From assembly GCA_029820945.1 (NCBI GenBank), contig JALGUJ010000013.1, forward strand, positions 1-64,000: a DNA stretch of 64,000 bases, written 5' to 3'. Under the pieces are notes generated by a model. The model searched no databases, was not told the DNA's origin, and was given only the letters and a program-made list of their open reading frames with translations. The position numbers and the translations under genes are program-made. Positions 8,568-16,195 of this stretch are shown piece after piece. The DNA comes from Candidatus Zipacnadia bacterium (GTDB lineage Bacteria; Armatimonadota; Zipacnadia; Zipacnadales; UBA5352). Within the stretch, counting starts at the first letter, position 1, and each line of letters begins with the position of its first letter.

Positions 8568-9837
8568 CGAGCTCAGCCTCGCTCCGCACGTGGATGGGTC
8601 GGACGCCCTCGGACTCAAGCATACCCCGCATGCGCGAGAAGTTGGCCTCGTTGTCGATGATGAGGGCCGCGACGGTGAAGCCGGAGTTGCGCAGGTCCGC
8701 CAGCCTCGGGAGCAGTTCCCGCGACACGCCGGGCACGATCGCCAGCGCCGTCGCCTCGCGCGGCCAGGTCTCGTACTCCTCCATGATCAGCTCGGGCAGC
8801 GACAGCGCATCGGAGAGCCGCAGGCGGGCGAGTGAGCGCATAATCAGATGCAGGTTGAGCTCGCCTCGGCGCACCGGGATCCGCACCGGCGACAGGCGGT
8901 CGGTGCGCTCGCGGTCGGCGAGCATCCGGTAGATGCGCTGGCGCGTCGGCGCCGAGAGCCGCTCAGTGGTGTCCGGCATCAGGTCCGCGGCGTCGCCGCC
9001 GTTGGTCACCAGCCCGACCTGCTGCTTACGGTCGGCCAGATGCGAGGCGATCGACGCCGCCGCGGTGATGGCCAGCTCCCTGCGCTCGGGCTCGTTGCCC
9101 CAGCCCCCGCGCCCGAACTCGAGGATGATGTTCGCCCCAACCAGCGTCGAGTACTCATACACGCGCGAGTGCAGCTCGCCGGTCCGCGCGGTCGCCTTCC
9201 AGTGGATGCGGCGGAGCGGATCGCCGGTGTGGTACTCGCGCACTCCCGCCAGCCGCGTGGGGTCCTCCACCAGCCGGCGCTTCACCACCGTCTCGCCCAT
9301 CGGCCTGGATGTGGGGATCGCGTACTGCTCGAGCGGCACCACGTGCGGGTAAATGGTCACGTAGTGTGCGGTCTCGCCGGTCGCGAAGCGCCGATTGAGG
9401 CCGAAGAAGTCGCCCGTCTCGTAGAGCACGGGCCCCAGCCGGAAGTAGCCGCGCCGGGCGCAGTGAAGGCGGTACTGCAGGCGCGTGGAGGCGTGGGGCA
9501 TCAGCAGCACCGCGCGCGCCCACGCCCCGGCGACCTCAAGGCCCCGCGGCAGGATATCCTCGGTCACCAGCCAGATGGTGGGCAGCGGCTTGTTGTTGCG
9601 CACCGCCACCGTGACGATCAGGTCATCGCCGATCTCCGCGTCCCGGGCGGTCACGTGGCGCTCGCTCGCCAGGCCGTCCAGCGCCGACCAGGTCATGAGG
9701 TACGCGACCAGGCTGACCGCGCCCAGCGCATAGAGCGCGAAGGCGAAGAAGCTCAGCCGCATCACCACGGCGGCGAAGAGGAACCCCACCGCGGCGACCA
9801 GGAGGATCACGCGTTGCCAGTTCACCGGGGAGGTCAT
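8551..9837 (-). CDS. DUF58 domain-containing membrane-anchored protein
   Basis: The 428-residue protein begins with two adjacent hydrophobic segments (residues about 9-50) that anchor it in the membrane. A beta-rich domain follows (DDLIVTVAVRNNKPLPTIWLV), then the DUF58 hallmark VREYHTGDPLRRIHWKATART at about 213-233. The C-terminal half is von Willebrand A-like. DUF58 proteins are nearly always encoded beside a MoxR ATPase and are thought to work with it in envelope or metalloenzyme maturation. Here moxR is 89 bases upstream and the DUF4129 gene overlaps its 3' end, so the set forms one minus-strand operon. ATG lies at 9837. Confidence 0.92.
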   Translation of the reverse strand: MTSPVNWQRVILLVAAVGFLFAAVVMRLSFFAFALYALGAVSLVAYLMTWSALDGLASERHVTARDAEIGDDLIVTVAVRNNKPLPTIWLVTEDILPRGLEVAGAWARAVLLMPHASTRLQYRLHCARRGYFRLGPVLYETGDFFGLNRRFATGETAHYVTIYPHVVPLEQYAIPTSRPMGETVVKRRLVEDPTRLAGVREYHTGDPLRRIHWKATARTGELHSRVYEYSTLVGANIILEFGRGGWGNEPERRELAITAAASIASHLADRKQQVGLVTNGGDAADLMPDTTERLSAPTRQRIYRMLADRERTDRLSPVRIPVRRGELNLHLIMRSLARLRLSDALSLPELIMEEYETWPREATALAIVPGVSRELLPRLADLRNSGFTVAALIIDNEANFSRMRGMLESEGVRPIHVRSEAELGAVTL

Positions 9838-9926
9838 CGTCGGCTACCAGCTATCGGTTATCAGCTACCAGAGACGGGCGGCCGGGCGGCAGGCATTGCG
9901 TGCGGCATGCCACCAGCCACTCCGGT

Positions 9927-10871
9927 TCACGCCTTCTCGACCGGCGCGGGAATGCTCGCAACCACGGCGTCGATCAGGTCCTCGACCACGCGTCCGTGCA
10001 GACGCGCCTCGGACGACAGGATCATCCGGTGTCCCAGCACCGCCTCGGCCACGTACTTCACGTCGTCGGGGATGACGAACTCCCGGCCCTCCAGCGCCGC
10101 CAGCGCCTGCGAGGTGCGGTAGAGCGCGATGGACGCGCGTGGCGAGGCGCCCAGCGCCAGGTCATCGTGCCGGCGCGTGGCGTGCACGATGCGCACCAGG
10201 TACTGCCGCACCTTCTCGTGCACGAAGACCTCGCGGATCTCCCGCTGCGCCGCGACGATCTCGTCCGCGTCCGCGACCTGCCCAAGACTCTCGAGCGGGT
10301 GGCTCAGCTTGATGCGGTCCAGCATCTCGTTCTCGTCGGTGAAGCTCGGGTAGCCGATCGACAGGCGCATCAGGAAGCGGTCGAGCTGGGCTTCAGGCAG
10401 GGGGAAGGTCCCCTCGTGCTCGATCGGGTTCTGGGTGGCGATGACAAAGAATGGCTCAGGCAGTCCTCTAGTTAACCCATCCACCGTGACCTGCCGCTCG
10501 GCCATGGCCTCCAGCAGCGCGGCCTGCGCGCGCGGAGTGGCCCGGTTCAGCTCGTCGGCCAGCACGATCTGGTTGAGGATCGGCCCCGGCTGGAACTGGA
10601 ACTGCACTTCCTTCTGATTGAAGACCGAGACCCCGGTGATGTCTGAGGGCAGCAGGTCCGGGGTGCACTGGATGCGGGCGAATGAGCACCCGATGGAGGC
10701 CGCCAGGGAGCGCGCGAGCATGGTCTTCGCGACACCGGGCACGTCTTCGAGCAGCACGTGGCCCTCGCACAGCAGCGCGATGAGCGTCAGCCGCACCGGC
10801 CTGCGCTTGCCGACGATGACCTTCTCGATGTTGTCGATGATCCTGCGCCCAAGCCCCGCAACGTCAGCCAA
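9927..10871 (-). CDS. MoxR-family AAA+ ATPase
   Basis: The 314-residue chaperone-like ATPase shows a Walker A of the MoxR type (EDVPGVAKT, about residues 42-50) and the block LLPSDITG. The Walker B region is ADELNRATPRAQAALLEAM. The sensor stretch FFVIATQNPIEHEGTFPLPEAQLDRF is diagnostic of MoxR. Such ATPases remodel partner VWA/DUF58 proteins encoded next to them, as here. The start is TTG at 10871, eight bases after a strong GGAGG; no closer ATG is in frame. It is the first large gene of the operon running down to 5792. Confidence 0.95.
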   Translation of the reverse strand: MADVAGLGRRIIDNIEKVIVGKRRPVRLTLIALLCEGHVLLEDVPGVAKTMLARSLAASIGCSFARIQCTPDLLPSDITGVSVFNQKEVQFQFQPGPILNQIVLADELNRATPRAQAALLEAMAERQVTVDGLTRGLPEPFFVIATQNPIEHEGTFPLPEAQLDRFLMRLSIGYPSFTDENEMLDRIKLSHPLESLGQVADADEIVAAQREIREVFVHEKVRQYLVRIVHATRRHDDLALGASPRASIALYRTSQALAALEGREFVIPDDVKYVAEAVLGHRMILSSEARLHGRVVEDLIDAVVASIPAPVEKA

Positions 10872-10902
10872 TGAACTTCCCTCCGAGTTCGCAGAAGCGG
10901 CG

Positions 10903-11022
10903 TCATAAGAAGACGAGCAGATATACGAGCACCCGAAAGAGATGCAGCGCGATGATCAGCCCGGCGATCCACAGCTTCGCGCTGAGCGGCATTGGCTGCC
11001 CTGGGCGCGTCTCCCCAGCCAT
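10903..11022 (-). CDS. Possible 39-residue single-span membrane peptide
   Basis: A short frame from ATG 11022 to TGA 10903 encodes MAGETRPGQPMPLSAK followed by a continuous hydrophobic segment (LWIAGLIIALHLFRVLVYLL) and then VFL. A Shine-Dalgarno-like GGCGAGGG lies upstream at usable spacing. It ends 31 bases before the moxR start on the same strand, so it would be the first cistron of that operon. One clean membrane span with a hydrophilic N-terminus is hard to get by chance in such GC-rich DNA, but there is no homology evidence. It is too short for ordinary gene callers. Confidence 0.4.
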   Translation of the reverse strand: MAGETRPGQPMPLSAKLWIAGLIIALHLFRVLVYLLVFL

Positions 11023-11097
11023 CGCCGTCGCCCTCGCCACGACACAGCGCCATCACTCAATGAAATGAACGGTCGGGAGGCGGGATGCGTTCCTGGG

Positions 11098-11559
11098 CTA
11101 CTCCTCATTGGACGGAGAAGAGCCCTGATCCCCAGATGCTGCGATCCATCCTCCCACGTCGTTCACGAACTGGCGGGCGACCGAAAGCAGTCTGTCTGCT
11201 TCAGTCTGCGTAATCAGACCCCACTGATCGTACTCGGCGGTGTTGCACTTCACGCGGGCCTGCTCGAACTCGACAGCGGGAGTGGCCCACCGACCACCGA
11301 CTGCTAACCGCAGGAAGGCGAACACAGTCTCGTGATGGCCGGCTCCCCCGACCGGCCTGTAGCCCTCGGCCGCCATGACCGCCTCTGCCGCGGGCCTGAC
11401 CGCGTCATACGCAAGGACGAATCTGCCGTCGGCGGACAGTCTCTCGGTGGCTGCGTCACCGAGACGCGCCTGGGCGATGACGAGCCTCGCGGCGATGTCG
11501 TCACTGCTCACGCTGTGGGGACGTATTCGCTCCTCACGCAGCAACTCGTCGTAGGCCAT
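11098..11559 (-). CDS. HEPN-domain protein, likely toxin partner of an MNT antitoxin
   Basis: The 153-residue, mostly helical protein carries R68-X6-H75 (YRPVGGAGHH), the catalytic motif of HEPN ribonucleases. The surrounding sequence (MAAEGYRPVGGAGHHETVFAFL) has the form seen in SAV_6107-like HEPN proteins. HEPN toxins cleave RNA and are neutralised by a paired minimal nucleotidyltransferase. That partner is the overlapping upstream gene (26-base overlap). The Cys at the middle and the acidic C-terminus are unremarkable. An alternative is a HEPN protein without toxin activity in a regulatory pair. Confidence 0.8.
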   Translation of the reverse strand: MAYDELLREERIRPHSVSSDDIAARLVIAQARLGDAATERLSADGRFVLAYDAVRPAAEAVMAAEGYRPVGGAGHHETVFAFLRLAVGGRWATPAVEFEQARVKCNTAEYDQWGLITQTEADRLLSVARQFVNDVGGWIAASGDQGSSPSNEE

Positions 11560-12154
11560 CGGCTTCTCCCCGGACGACCACCAGCGGGCCGTCGAGAACG
11601 CGCTGCACGAATCCCTGCCCCTCGGCCACCCGCTGCTGGAACTCCCGGACCGAGTACTGTACCGTATTCACGATGCGCCCGGTCGTCCCCCGGGTCTCCG
11701 AGGCCAGTTCGGCCAGGTCGCGGCCGTCGATCTCCCCCACCACGAGCACATCCACATCGGAGTCCGGGCGGTCGTCGCCGCGCGCCAGCGAGCCGAAGAT
11801 CGCCGCCACCTCAACGCCCTCGGCGTCCGCGAACAGCTCAGGCAGCACCGCCACCACGCCGGTCGCGTAGAGGCAGATCGACTGCAGCCCGCGCAGCAGC
11901 GGGAAGTCCTCGTTGACGCGATAGGGCTTGGCAGGGCCGATCGGTTCCTGTGCATTCAGCATGCCGAGGCGCTCCAGCCGCGCCACCTCAACGCCCACCG
12001 CACTCGGAGACAGGCCAAGCTCCCGCGCCAGCTTCGGCGCCACGCTAAGCGCATCGGGGTGCGCGCAGATCCACGACAACACCGCCGCGCGCACCTCCGA
12101 GCCGAACAGCTCGCCCAGTGCGCGGTCGCCCCAGGTCGTCCCGGCAGTTGACAT
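11534..12154 (-). CDS. Winged-helix plus minimal nucleotidyltransferase (MNT) protein, antitoxin-like
   Basis: Residues about 17-77 form a winged helix-turn-helix (APKLARELGLSPSAVGVEVARLERLGML). The C-terminal half is a minimal nucleotidyltransferase whose active site FGSLARGDDRPDSDVDVLVVG has the full GS-x10-DxD signature (G121-S122, D133, D135). MNT proteins of this kind inactivate HEPN toxins by nucleotidylating them; the HEPN gene follows with an overlap. The fused DNA-binding domain suggests the protein also represses its own promoter. I chose ATG 12154, six bases after GGTG; a GTG three codons upstream (12163) is also possible. Confidence 0.88.
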   Translation of the reverse strand: MSTAGTTWGDRALGELFGSEVRAAVLSWICAHPDALSVAPKLARELGLSPSAVGVEVARLERLGMLNAQEPIGPAKPYRVNEDFPLLRGLQSICLYATGVVAVLPELFADAEGVEVAAIFGSLARGDDRPDSDVDVLVVGEIDGRDLAELASETRGTTGRIVNTVQYSVREFQQRVAEGQGFVQRVLDGPLVVVRGEADGLRRVAA

Positions 12155-12208
12155 GGCGATCACCGGGGAGAGTACATGCGTAGATCACGTTGAATGCAAT
12201 GCCTATGC

Positions 12209-12222
12209 AGGTGAAATCACCT
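12209..12222. promoter_or_regulatory. Palindrome upstream of the MNT/HEPN operon, candidate operator
   Basis: AGGTGAAATCACCT is a perfect inverted repeat (6-bp arms, two-base centre) 55 bases upstream of the winged-helix MNT start. Position and symmetry fit an operator for the dimeric winged-helix domain. Function is inferred. Confidence 0.4.
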
Positions 12223-12252
12223 CGAATTGCGCATATCGCTCAGGACAACGGC

Positions 12253-12274
12253 CGGCGCATGTGAACATGCGCCG
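12253..12274. promoter_or_regulatory. 22-base perfect palindrome between two minus-strand genes
   Basis: CGGCGCATGT and its complement flank a GA centre: 10-bp arms with a two-base centre, too tight for an RNA hairpin terminator without loss of pairs. It lies 37 bases after the uronate-isomerase-like stop and about 100 bases upstream of the MNT start. It could be an operator or, with fraying, a terminator for the upstream gene. Confidence 0.4.
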
Positions 12275-12311
12275 CTGCATACGGCAACGACAACGGGCGT
12301 CGGCAGTGCCC

Positions 12312-13589
12312 CTACCGCCCGAGCCAGTCGAGGAAGTTGCCGCCCAGCAGGCCACGCACGTCCGCCTGGATCTGTTCGGCCGTGAGCCGCCAGCCGGTCG
12401 CCGCGAGGTCGAGATACTTGTCCGTGAGGACCTTGCGCAGGGACTCGCGCGAGTGGATCCACTTGTACACGAGCTGGTCGAGGACGCGGCAGTCAGAGTG
12501 CTGGGCCACGAAGCTGTTGCCCAGCAGCTCCACGCGCTCGCGGGTCATCTCGTCGATGATGCTGGGGTCGTTGAGGAACCACCAGCAGCCGAAGGGCAGC
12601 AGGTTGGGGAACTTGCGGGCGGCCACGCACAGCTCGTGCTGGTTCTCGCGCGAGAGCAGCGTCACGAGGAAGTCGCAGTCCGGGTGGTGCTGGCATAGCC
12701 GCTCGACGGTGCCGATGTCGCACTTGCCCACCGCGTCGCCGGCGAGCCGCAGTGTTGGGTTGACCTGGCGCTTGACGCCGAGCATGGGCGAGAAGGGGAT
12801 GCCCAGCTCGATGCAGGCGGGGACAATGGCCTCATCGATGACCGCCGTGCTGGGGTGATCGGGGTCGGGGTACTGGAAGTTGAAGCCGAGGGAGGCGGCC
12901 ATGTAGACGGGATCGATCCGCTCCGCCCAGTCCATGAGGAAGCGGCGCACCTCGGCCAGCGTGTTGCCCGACAGGTCCACGGACACATCATAGCCCCACT
13001 CGGCCAACCGCGGCTGGGCGTCGTGCCAGGTGACCAGCAGCGGGTCGATGCGCAGCGAGGCGAGGAAGCGCTCGTCGGTCTCCGCGCCCTGAGCCAGCCA
13101 CACCATACACTCCTGGTCATCGAAGGGGTCGTTGGTCATGACCACCTTCTCGCAGTTCGCCAGCTCGAAGACGCGGTCGATGTGCTCCTCGACGGTGGTG
13201 GAGGCGAAGAACTCGCGGTACTGCTCCACGTCGCGACTCTCCACGTCCAGGCCGTAGGCCTGCAGGCAGGTCAGCACGCCGCGGCGGGCCTCGGAGATCG
13301 GGCTCTCGTCGATGAACAGCGACTGCCAGACGTGATCGGCCTGCTCGCGCTTGCTCATGGCGTAGAACTCGTCGGGGCTGACCGAGCGGTTCGTGCGGCA
13401 CACCTCAGCGATCAGGTAGTGGTAGGTCACCAGCTCATCGAACCCCCACAGCAGCAGGTCGCCGAAGCGCGCCGAGTACAGGTGGGTGTGCAGGTCAACC
13501 GGGAGCGGCGTCGTCCGGCAAATGCGCTCGACCGCGTTCGCTATCTCGGTCCTGCCCGCAAGCACGGTCTCACTCTGGGTAGTGCTCAT
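12312..13589 (-). CDS. Glucuronate/uronate isomerase-like amidohydrolase-fold protein
   Basis: The 425-residue protein resembles the uronate isomerase (UxaC) family, which interconverts glucuronate and fructuronate. Shared features are an N-terminal DLHTHLY metal site, GFDELVTYHYLIAE close behind, the RENQHEL and KFPNLLPFGCWWFLN blocks, QHSDCRVLDQLVYKW and a final HSRE segment. It is shorter than UxaC (about 470) and the resemblance is partial, so the substrate may be another sugar acid. The frame is open further upstream, but ATG 13589 is preceded by GAGAGAGG at good spacing, and the extra 43 residues look non-coding. Neighbouring glycosidase-like genes support a role in carbohydrate breakdown. 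Confidence 0.8.
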   Translation of the reverse strand: MSTTQSETVLAGRTEIANAVERICRTTPLPVDLHTHLYSARFGDLLLWGFDELVTYHYLIAEVCRTNRSVSPDEFYAMSKREQADHVWQSLFIDESPISEARRGVLTCLQAYGLDVESRDVEQYREFFASTTVEEHIDRVFELANCEKVVMTNDPFDDQECMVWLAQGAETDERFLASLRIDPLLVTWHDAQPRLAEWGYDVSVDLSGNTLAEVRRFLMDWAERIDPVYMAASLGFNFQYPDPDHPSTAVIDEAIVPACIELGIPFSPMLGVKRQVNPTLRLAGDAVGKCDIGTVERLCQHHPDCDFLVTLLSRENQHELCVAARKFPNLLPFGCWWFLNDPSIIDEMTRERVELLGNSFVAQHSDCRVLDQLVYKWIHSRESLRKVLTDKYLDLAATGWRLTAEQIQADVRGLLGGNFLDWLGR

Positions 13590-13624
13590 TTCCATCCCTC
13601 TCTCAGCTCGTCGTGTCTGTCTGG

Positions 13625-13633
13625 TGATATAGT
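13625..13633 (+). promoter_or_regulatory. Possible extended -10 promoter for the lipid kinase gene
   Basis: TGATATAGT is an extended -10 element (TG-n-TATAGT, five of six to consensus) about 88 bases before ATG 13721. No good -35 is present 17 bases upstream. Confidence 0.3.
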
Positions 13634-13720
13634 TTGCCTCCGCCGGCGCCCACTCCTCCCGGCTGCGGGCAGGAACGCCACGCGGCCCGTCGAAAACACA
13701 CGCGGGAGACTCTCGCATGC

Positions 13721-14668
13721 ATGGGAGACCTGGCGTTGGCCCTCAGCATCGACCACGTCGCCTTCGTGCTCAACCCGCGCTCGGGCGGGGGCGGCGCCGG
13801 ACGCACCTACCTCACCATCGCCGAGCACCTGCGCCGGTACGAAGTACAGATCGCCGTCTTCGAGACCTCCCGCAGAGCCGGAGCCGGCGTGGCCGCCGAA
13901 GCGGCGCTGCAGGCGGGCTTCACTGAGGTATGGGTGATCGGCGGGGATGGCACCATCCAGGAGGCGATAGCGCCGATCATGGAGGCGGACGCAGTGCTTG
14001 GGCCTCTGCCGGGTGGCACCAGCAACCGCCTGGTGGAGGTCGTTGGGCACACGGCCAGCGACCCGGTGCAGCAGGCGCTGTGGATGATGCGTCAGCGGGC
14101 GCGCCGGATGGATGTGGGTGAGTGCAACGGGCGCCCGTTCACGGTGCGAATGGGCGTGGGCTTCGAGGCCGTGGCCGCCCAGGAGGTGGAGGACGACAAG
14201 TCCGGACTGGGCAGTCTGGCTTACGTGTTCGCGGGCCTGCGCGCGGTCCGTCAGATCGTGCCGAGGCATGTGAGACTGACCGCGGCCGATGAGACGGTCT
14301 ACGAGGGGCCGATGCTGGCGGCCATGATCACCAACGTCCCTTTCAGGGTCGGCCTGAAGGTGCCGGGCTTCGCCAGCGCCGACCCGGTGGACGGCGATCT
14401 GCACGCCATCATCCTCCGCGAGCGGCCGGGCATCGAGGCGCTGTGGCGCTGGCTGACGGGCATGGAGGAGCGGCCGGCCGGGGACGAGGTCTTCACGCAC
14501 TGCGCGCCGGCCTATCATCTGTCGCTGGACAGCGGCGCGCAGGTGCACCTCGACGGCGAGGCGGCCGGCGCTCTGGACGAGATCGACCTCCGCTGTGTGC
14601 CCCAGCGCCTGCGCGTGCGCGGCCTGAAGCTGGCGCCGGGAACCGCCGCGGCTCCCGAGGCGTTCTGA
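13721..14668 (+). CDS. Diacylglycerol kinase / YegS-type lipid kinase catalytic-domain protein
   Basis: The fold is that of the DagK/YegS/LCB5 family, which phosphorylates lipids with ATP. The N-terminal FVLNPRSGGGGAG corresponds to the NP-x-SG nucleotide loop. VIGGDGTIQEAI is the family's GGDGT motif, and LPGGTSNRLVEVV corresponds to the G-T-x-N-D segment, here with R in place of D. The C-terminal beta-domain (AGDEVFTHCAPAYHLSLD) is also present. I start at ATG 13721 (315 residues). The frame is open back to 13634, but the extra residues are Pro/Arg-rich and unlike the family. The substrate cannot be told from sequence. Confidence 0.88.
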   Translation: MGDLALALSIDHVAFVLNPRSGGGGAGRTYLTIAEHLRRYEVQIAVFETSRRAGAGVAAEAALQAGFTEVWVIGGDGTIQEAIAPIMEADAVLGPLPGGTSNRLVEVVGHTASDPVQQALWMMRQRARRMDVGECNGRPFTVRMGVGFEAVAAQEVEDDKSGLGSLAYVFAGLRAVRQIVPRHVRLTAADETVYEGPMLAAMITNVPFRVGLKVPGFASADPVDGDLHAIILRERPGIEALWRWLTGMEERPAGDEVFTHCAPAYHLSLDSGAQVHLDGEAAGALDEIDLRCVPQRLRVRGLKLAPGTAAAPEAF

Positions 14669-14703
14669 CCAGCAGAGAGACTAATGCCGTGAAGGGCTGA
14701 ACG

Positions 14704-15015
14704 ATGGCCGGACCCGCACGGCAGCCAGTACTGTGGCGCAGGGCGGCGGCGGCGGGCGTCGTAGTCCTGTTGGTGAATCTGCTGGGCATCGCTCCCGCTC
14801 TGCACGTCCACGGTCGCTGCCACGACGCGCGCGCCTGCCCCATCTGCAGCATCACCGTGACCGGCGTCTGGGCGCCCTCCACGGCGCCGCAGGTCGCGCT
14901 CACCCCCGAGTTCGTCTTCTCCCAGACTCACCTACGCCCTGAACCGGCCAAGGGCTCCGTCAGACCGACCGCGCTCGTGCGCGGACCTCCCCTGGCGCGG
15001 ATGCACCCTCAGTGA
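14704..15015 (+). CDS. Small secreted Cys/His protein upstream of the prepilin
   Basis: The 103-residue product has a hydrophobic N-terminal segment (AAAAGVVVLLVNLLGIAPAL) and then HVHGRCHDARACPICS, a compact group of three Cys and three His. The remainder is Pro/Ala-rich without obvious fold. AAGGG sits seven bases before ATG. The His/Cys cluster just after a membrane segment recalls small DUF2946-like exported proteins linked to metal handling, but I do not recognise a family and the resemblance is weak. It lies 66 bases before the prepilin gene on the same strand. Confidence 0.55.
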   Translation: MAGPARQPVLWRRAAAAGVVVLLVNLLGIAPALHVHGRCHDARACPICSITVTGVWAPSTAPQVALTPEFVFSQTHLRPEPAKGSVRPTALVRGPPLARMHPQ

Positions 15016-15081
15016 CGCGCCCCGACGCGCCACCAGATCGCGGCGGCAGACCGCCGCGCACATGAAGAGGGAGGTCCGGCC

Positions 15082-15741
15082 ATGCGCACGCGCACGGGCA
15101 GTGTGGGCTTTACGCTCATCGAGTTGCTCGTCGTCATCGCCATAATCGCCATCCTCGCGGCGATCCTGTTCCCGGTCTTCGCGAGGGCCCGCGAGAAGGC
15201 GCGGCAGACGAGCTGCCTCAACAACATCAAGCAGATCGGCACGGCCATAATGATGTACGTCCAGGACTACGACGAGAAGTTCGTCGATACAAGCAGTCAG
15301 TGGCGTTGGTACATCCCCACTCAGCCCTACATCATGAACGACCAGGTCTTCTACTGCCCGTCGATGGGGTCGGATGCGGGCAACAGCTACACCGACTACG
15401 TGATCAACGGCGTCTTCGCGCACGGCATGTCGCAGTCAGAGGTCAAGCGCGCCGCCAAGACGATCCTGATCGGTGAACGCATCGACGACGGACCGTGGGA
15501 CGGCTACCACCCCTGGCCCGCCGACGGCGCCAGTTGGGGCAACATCAATGCCTACACCGCCTCCGATGGGCACAACTGGTTCCTGGACCACATCTCGAAG
15601 GACCGCCACAACGACGGATGCAACTACGCCTTTGCCGACGGCCACGGCAAGTGGCTGAAGTGGAATCAGACGCTGAGCCCGTCCGTTCCGGGACTGCACA
15701 ACCCCGACCGACTGATCCCCGTCACCCTGCACTGGCGGTAG
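15082..15741 (+). CDS. Type IV prepilin-like protein with N-terminal methylation site (DUF1559 style)
   Basis: The 219-residue protein starts [20 protein letters not shown], a textbook prepilin leader: cleavage after Gly, methylated Phe and Glu5, then a hydrophobic helix. It continues with [19 protein letters not shown], a signature abundant in Armatimonadota and related to the large Planctomycete families. Near the end, [14 protein letters not shown] is the H..FADGH block of these proteins. The globular part carries YDEKFVD and several Cys. Such pseudopilins are made in many copies per genome, and their individual jobs are unknown. A strong AGAGGGAGG ribosome site lies seven bases upstream, and a hairpin terminator follows the gene. 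Confidence 0.93.
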   Translation: MRTRTGSVGFTLIELLVVIAIIAILAAILFPVFARAREKARQTSCLNNIKQIGTAIMMYVQDYDEKFVDTSSQWRWYIPTQPYIMNDQVFYCPSMGSDAGNSYTDYVINGVFAHGMSQSEVKRAAKTILIGERIDDGPWDGYHPWPADGASWGNINAYTASDGHNWFLDHISKDRHNDGCNYAFADGHGKWLKWNQTLSPSVPGLHNPDRLIPVTLHWR

Positions 15742-15760
15742 CCCCTCCCCGGAGGAGTCC

Positions 15761-15793
15761 AACGGGCCCGCGCGATGCCCGCGCGGGCCCGTT
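15761..15793. terminator. Bidirectional GC-rich hairpin terminator
   Basis: AACGGGCCCGCGCG pairs perfectly with its complement over 14 bp around a five-base loop, between the convergent prepilin and mini-propeller genes. There is no T run, so it may be Rho-assisted. Confidence 0.65.
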
Positions 15794-15810
15794 AGCCCTC
15801 GCCGAGACCT

Positions 15811-16128
15811 CTACCGCGCCAGGACCTCGCCCCGCGCGTTGGCGGCGAGGATGAGCGCGTCGTCTCCGGTCGCGGGGATGCACACCAGCCGCGCGGCATC
15901 GGCGGTCGTGATGGTGCGGAGGACCTCACCATCGCCCGCGAATACGTGCAGCAGTCCGTCCTCGCCCGCCGCCACGATCTCCGCGCCTCCCGCGCCATCA
16001 AGGTCGGCCACCGCCACGTCGTTGACCGCGAAGCCCAGGTGCGCGCGCCACAGCTCCTCCCCGCCGGCGTCCACGGCGTACAGGTAGCCCGTGTCGGACG
16101 CGATCAGCACCTCGGGCGCGCGAATCAT
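15811..16128 (-). CDS. Mini beta-propeller (PQQ/FG-GAP-like repeat) protein
   Basis: The 105-residue product consists of two to three propeller blades. The repeats read VLIASDTGYLYAVDAGGEELW, then FAVNDVAVADLDG..EIVAAGEDGLLHVFAGDGEVL, then a final ILAANARGEVL strand. A complete propeller needs at least four blades, so it either oligomerises or is a remnant of a longer gene. ATG 16128 is six bases after an excellent GGGGAGG, which argues for a living gene. There is no signal peptide. It follows the glycosidase-like gene by 67 bases on the same strand and is probably co-transcribed with it. Confidence 0.65.
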   Translation of the reverse strand: MIRAPEVLIASDTGYLYAVDAGGEELWRAHLGFAVNDVAVADLDGAGGAEIVAAGEDGLLHVFAGDGEVLRTITTADAARLVCIPATGDDALILAANARGEVLAR

Positions 16129-16195
16129 GTTGGGCCTCCCCGCGATCGCCGGCCGACCGCCCGGTGCGCCGCGTCCGCCCACGGCGCTTCGATCG

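Noticed and set aside
9838-9926. Short repeated words around TATCAGCTACCAG between DUF58 and moxR
   Set aside because: They are only two imperfect copies of about ten bases, with no symmetry or spacing that would support a function.
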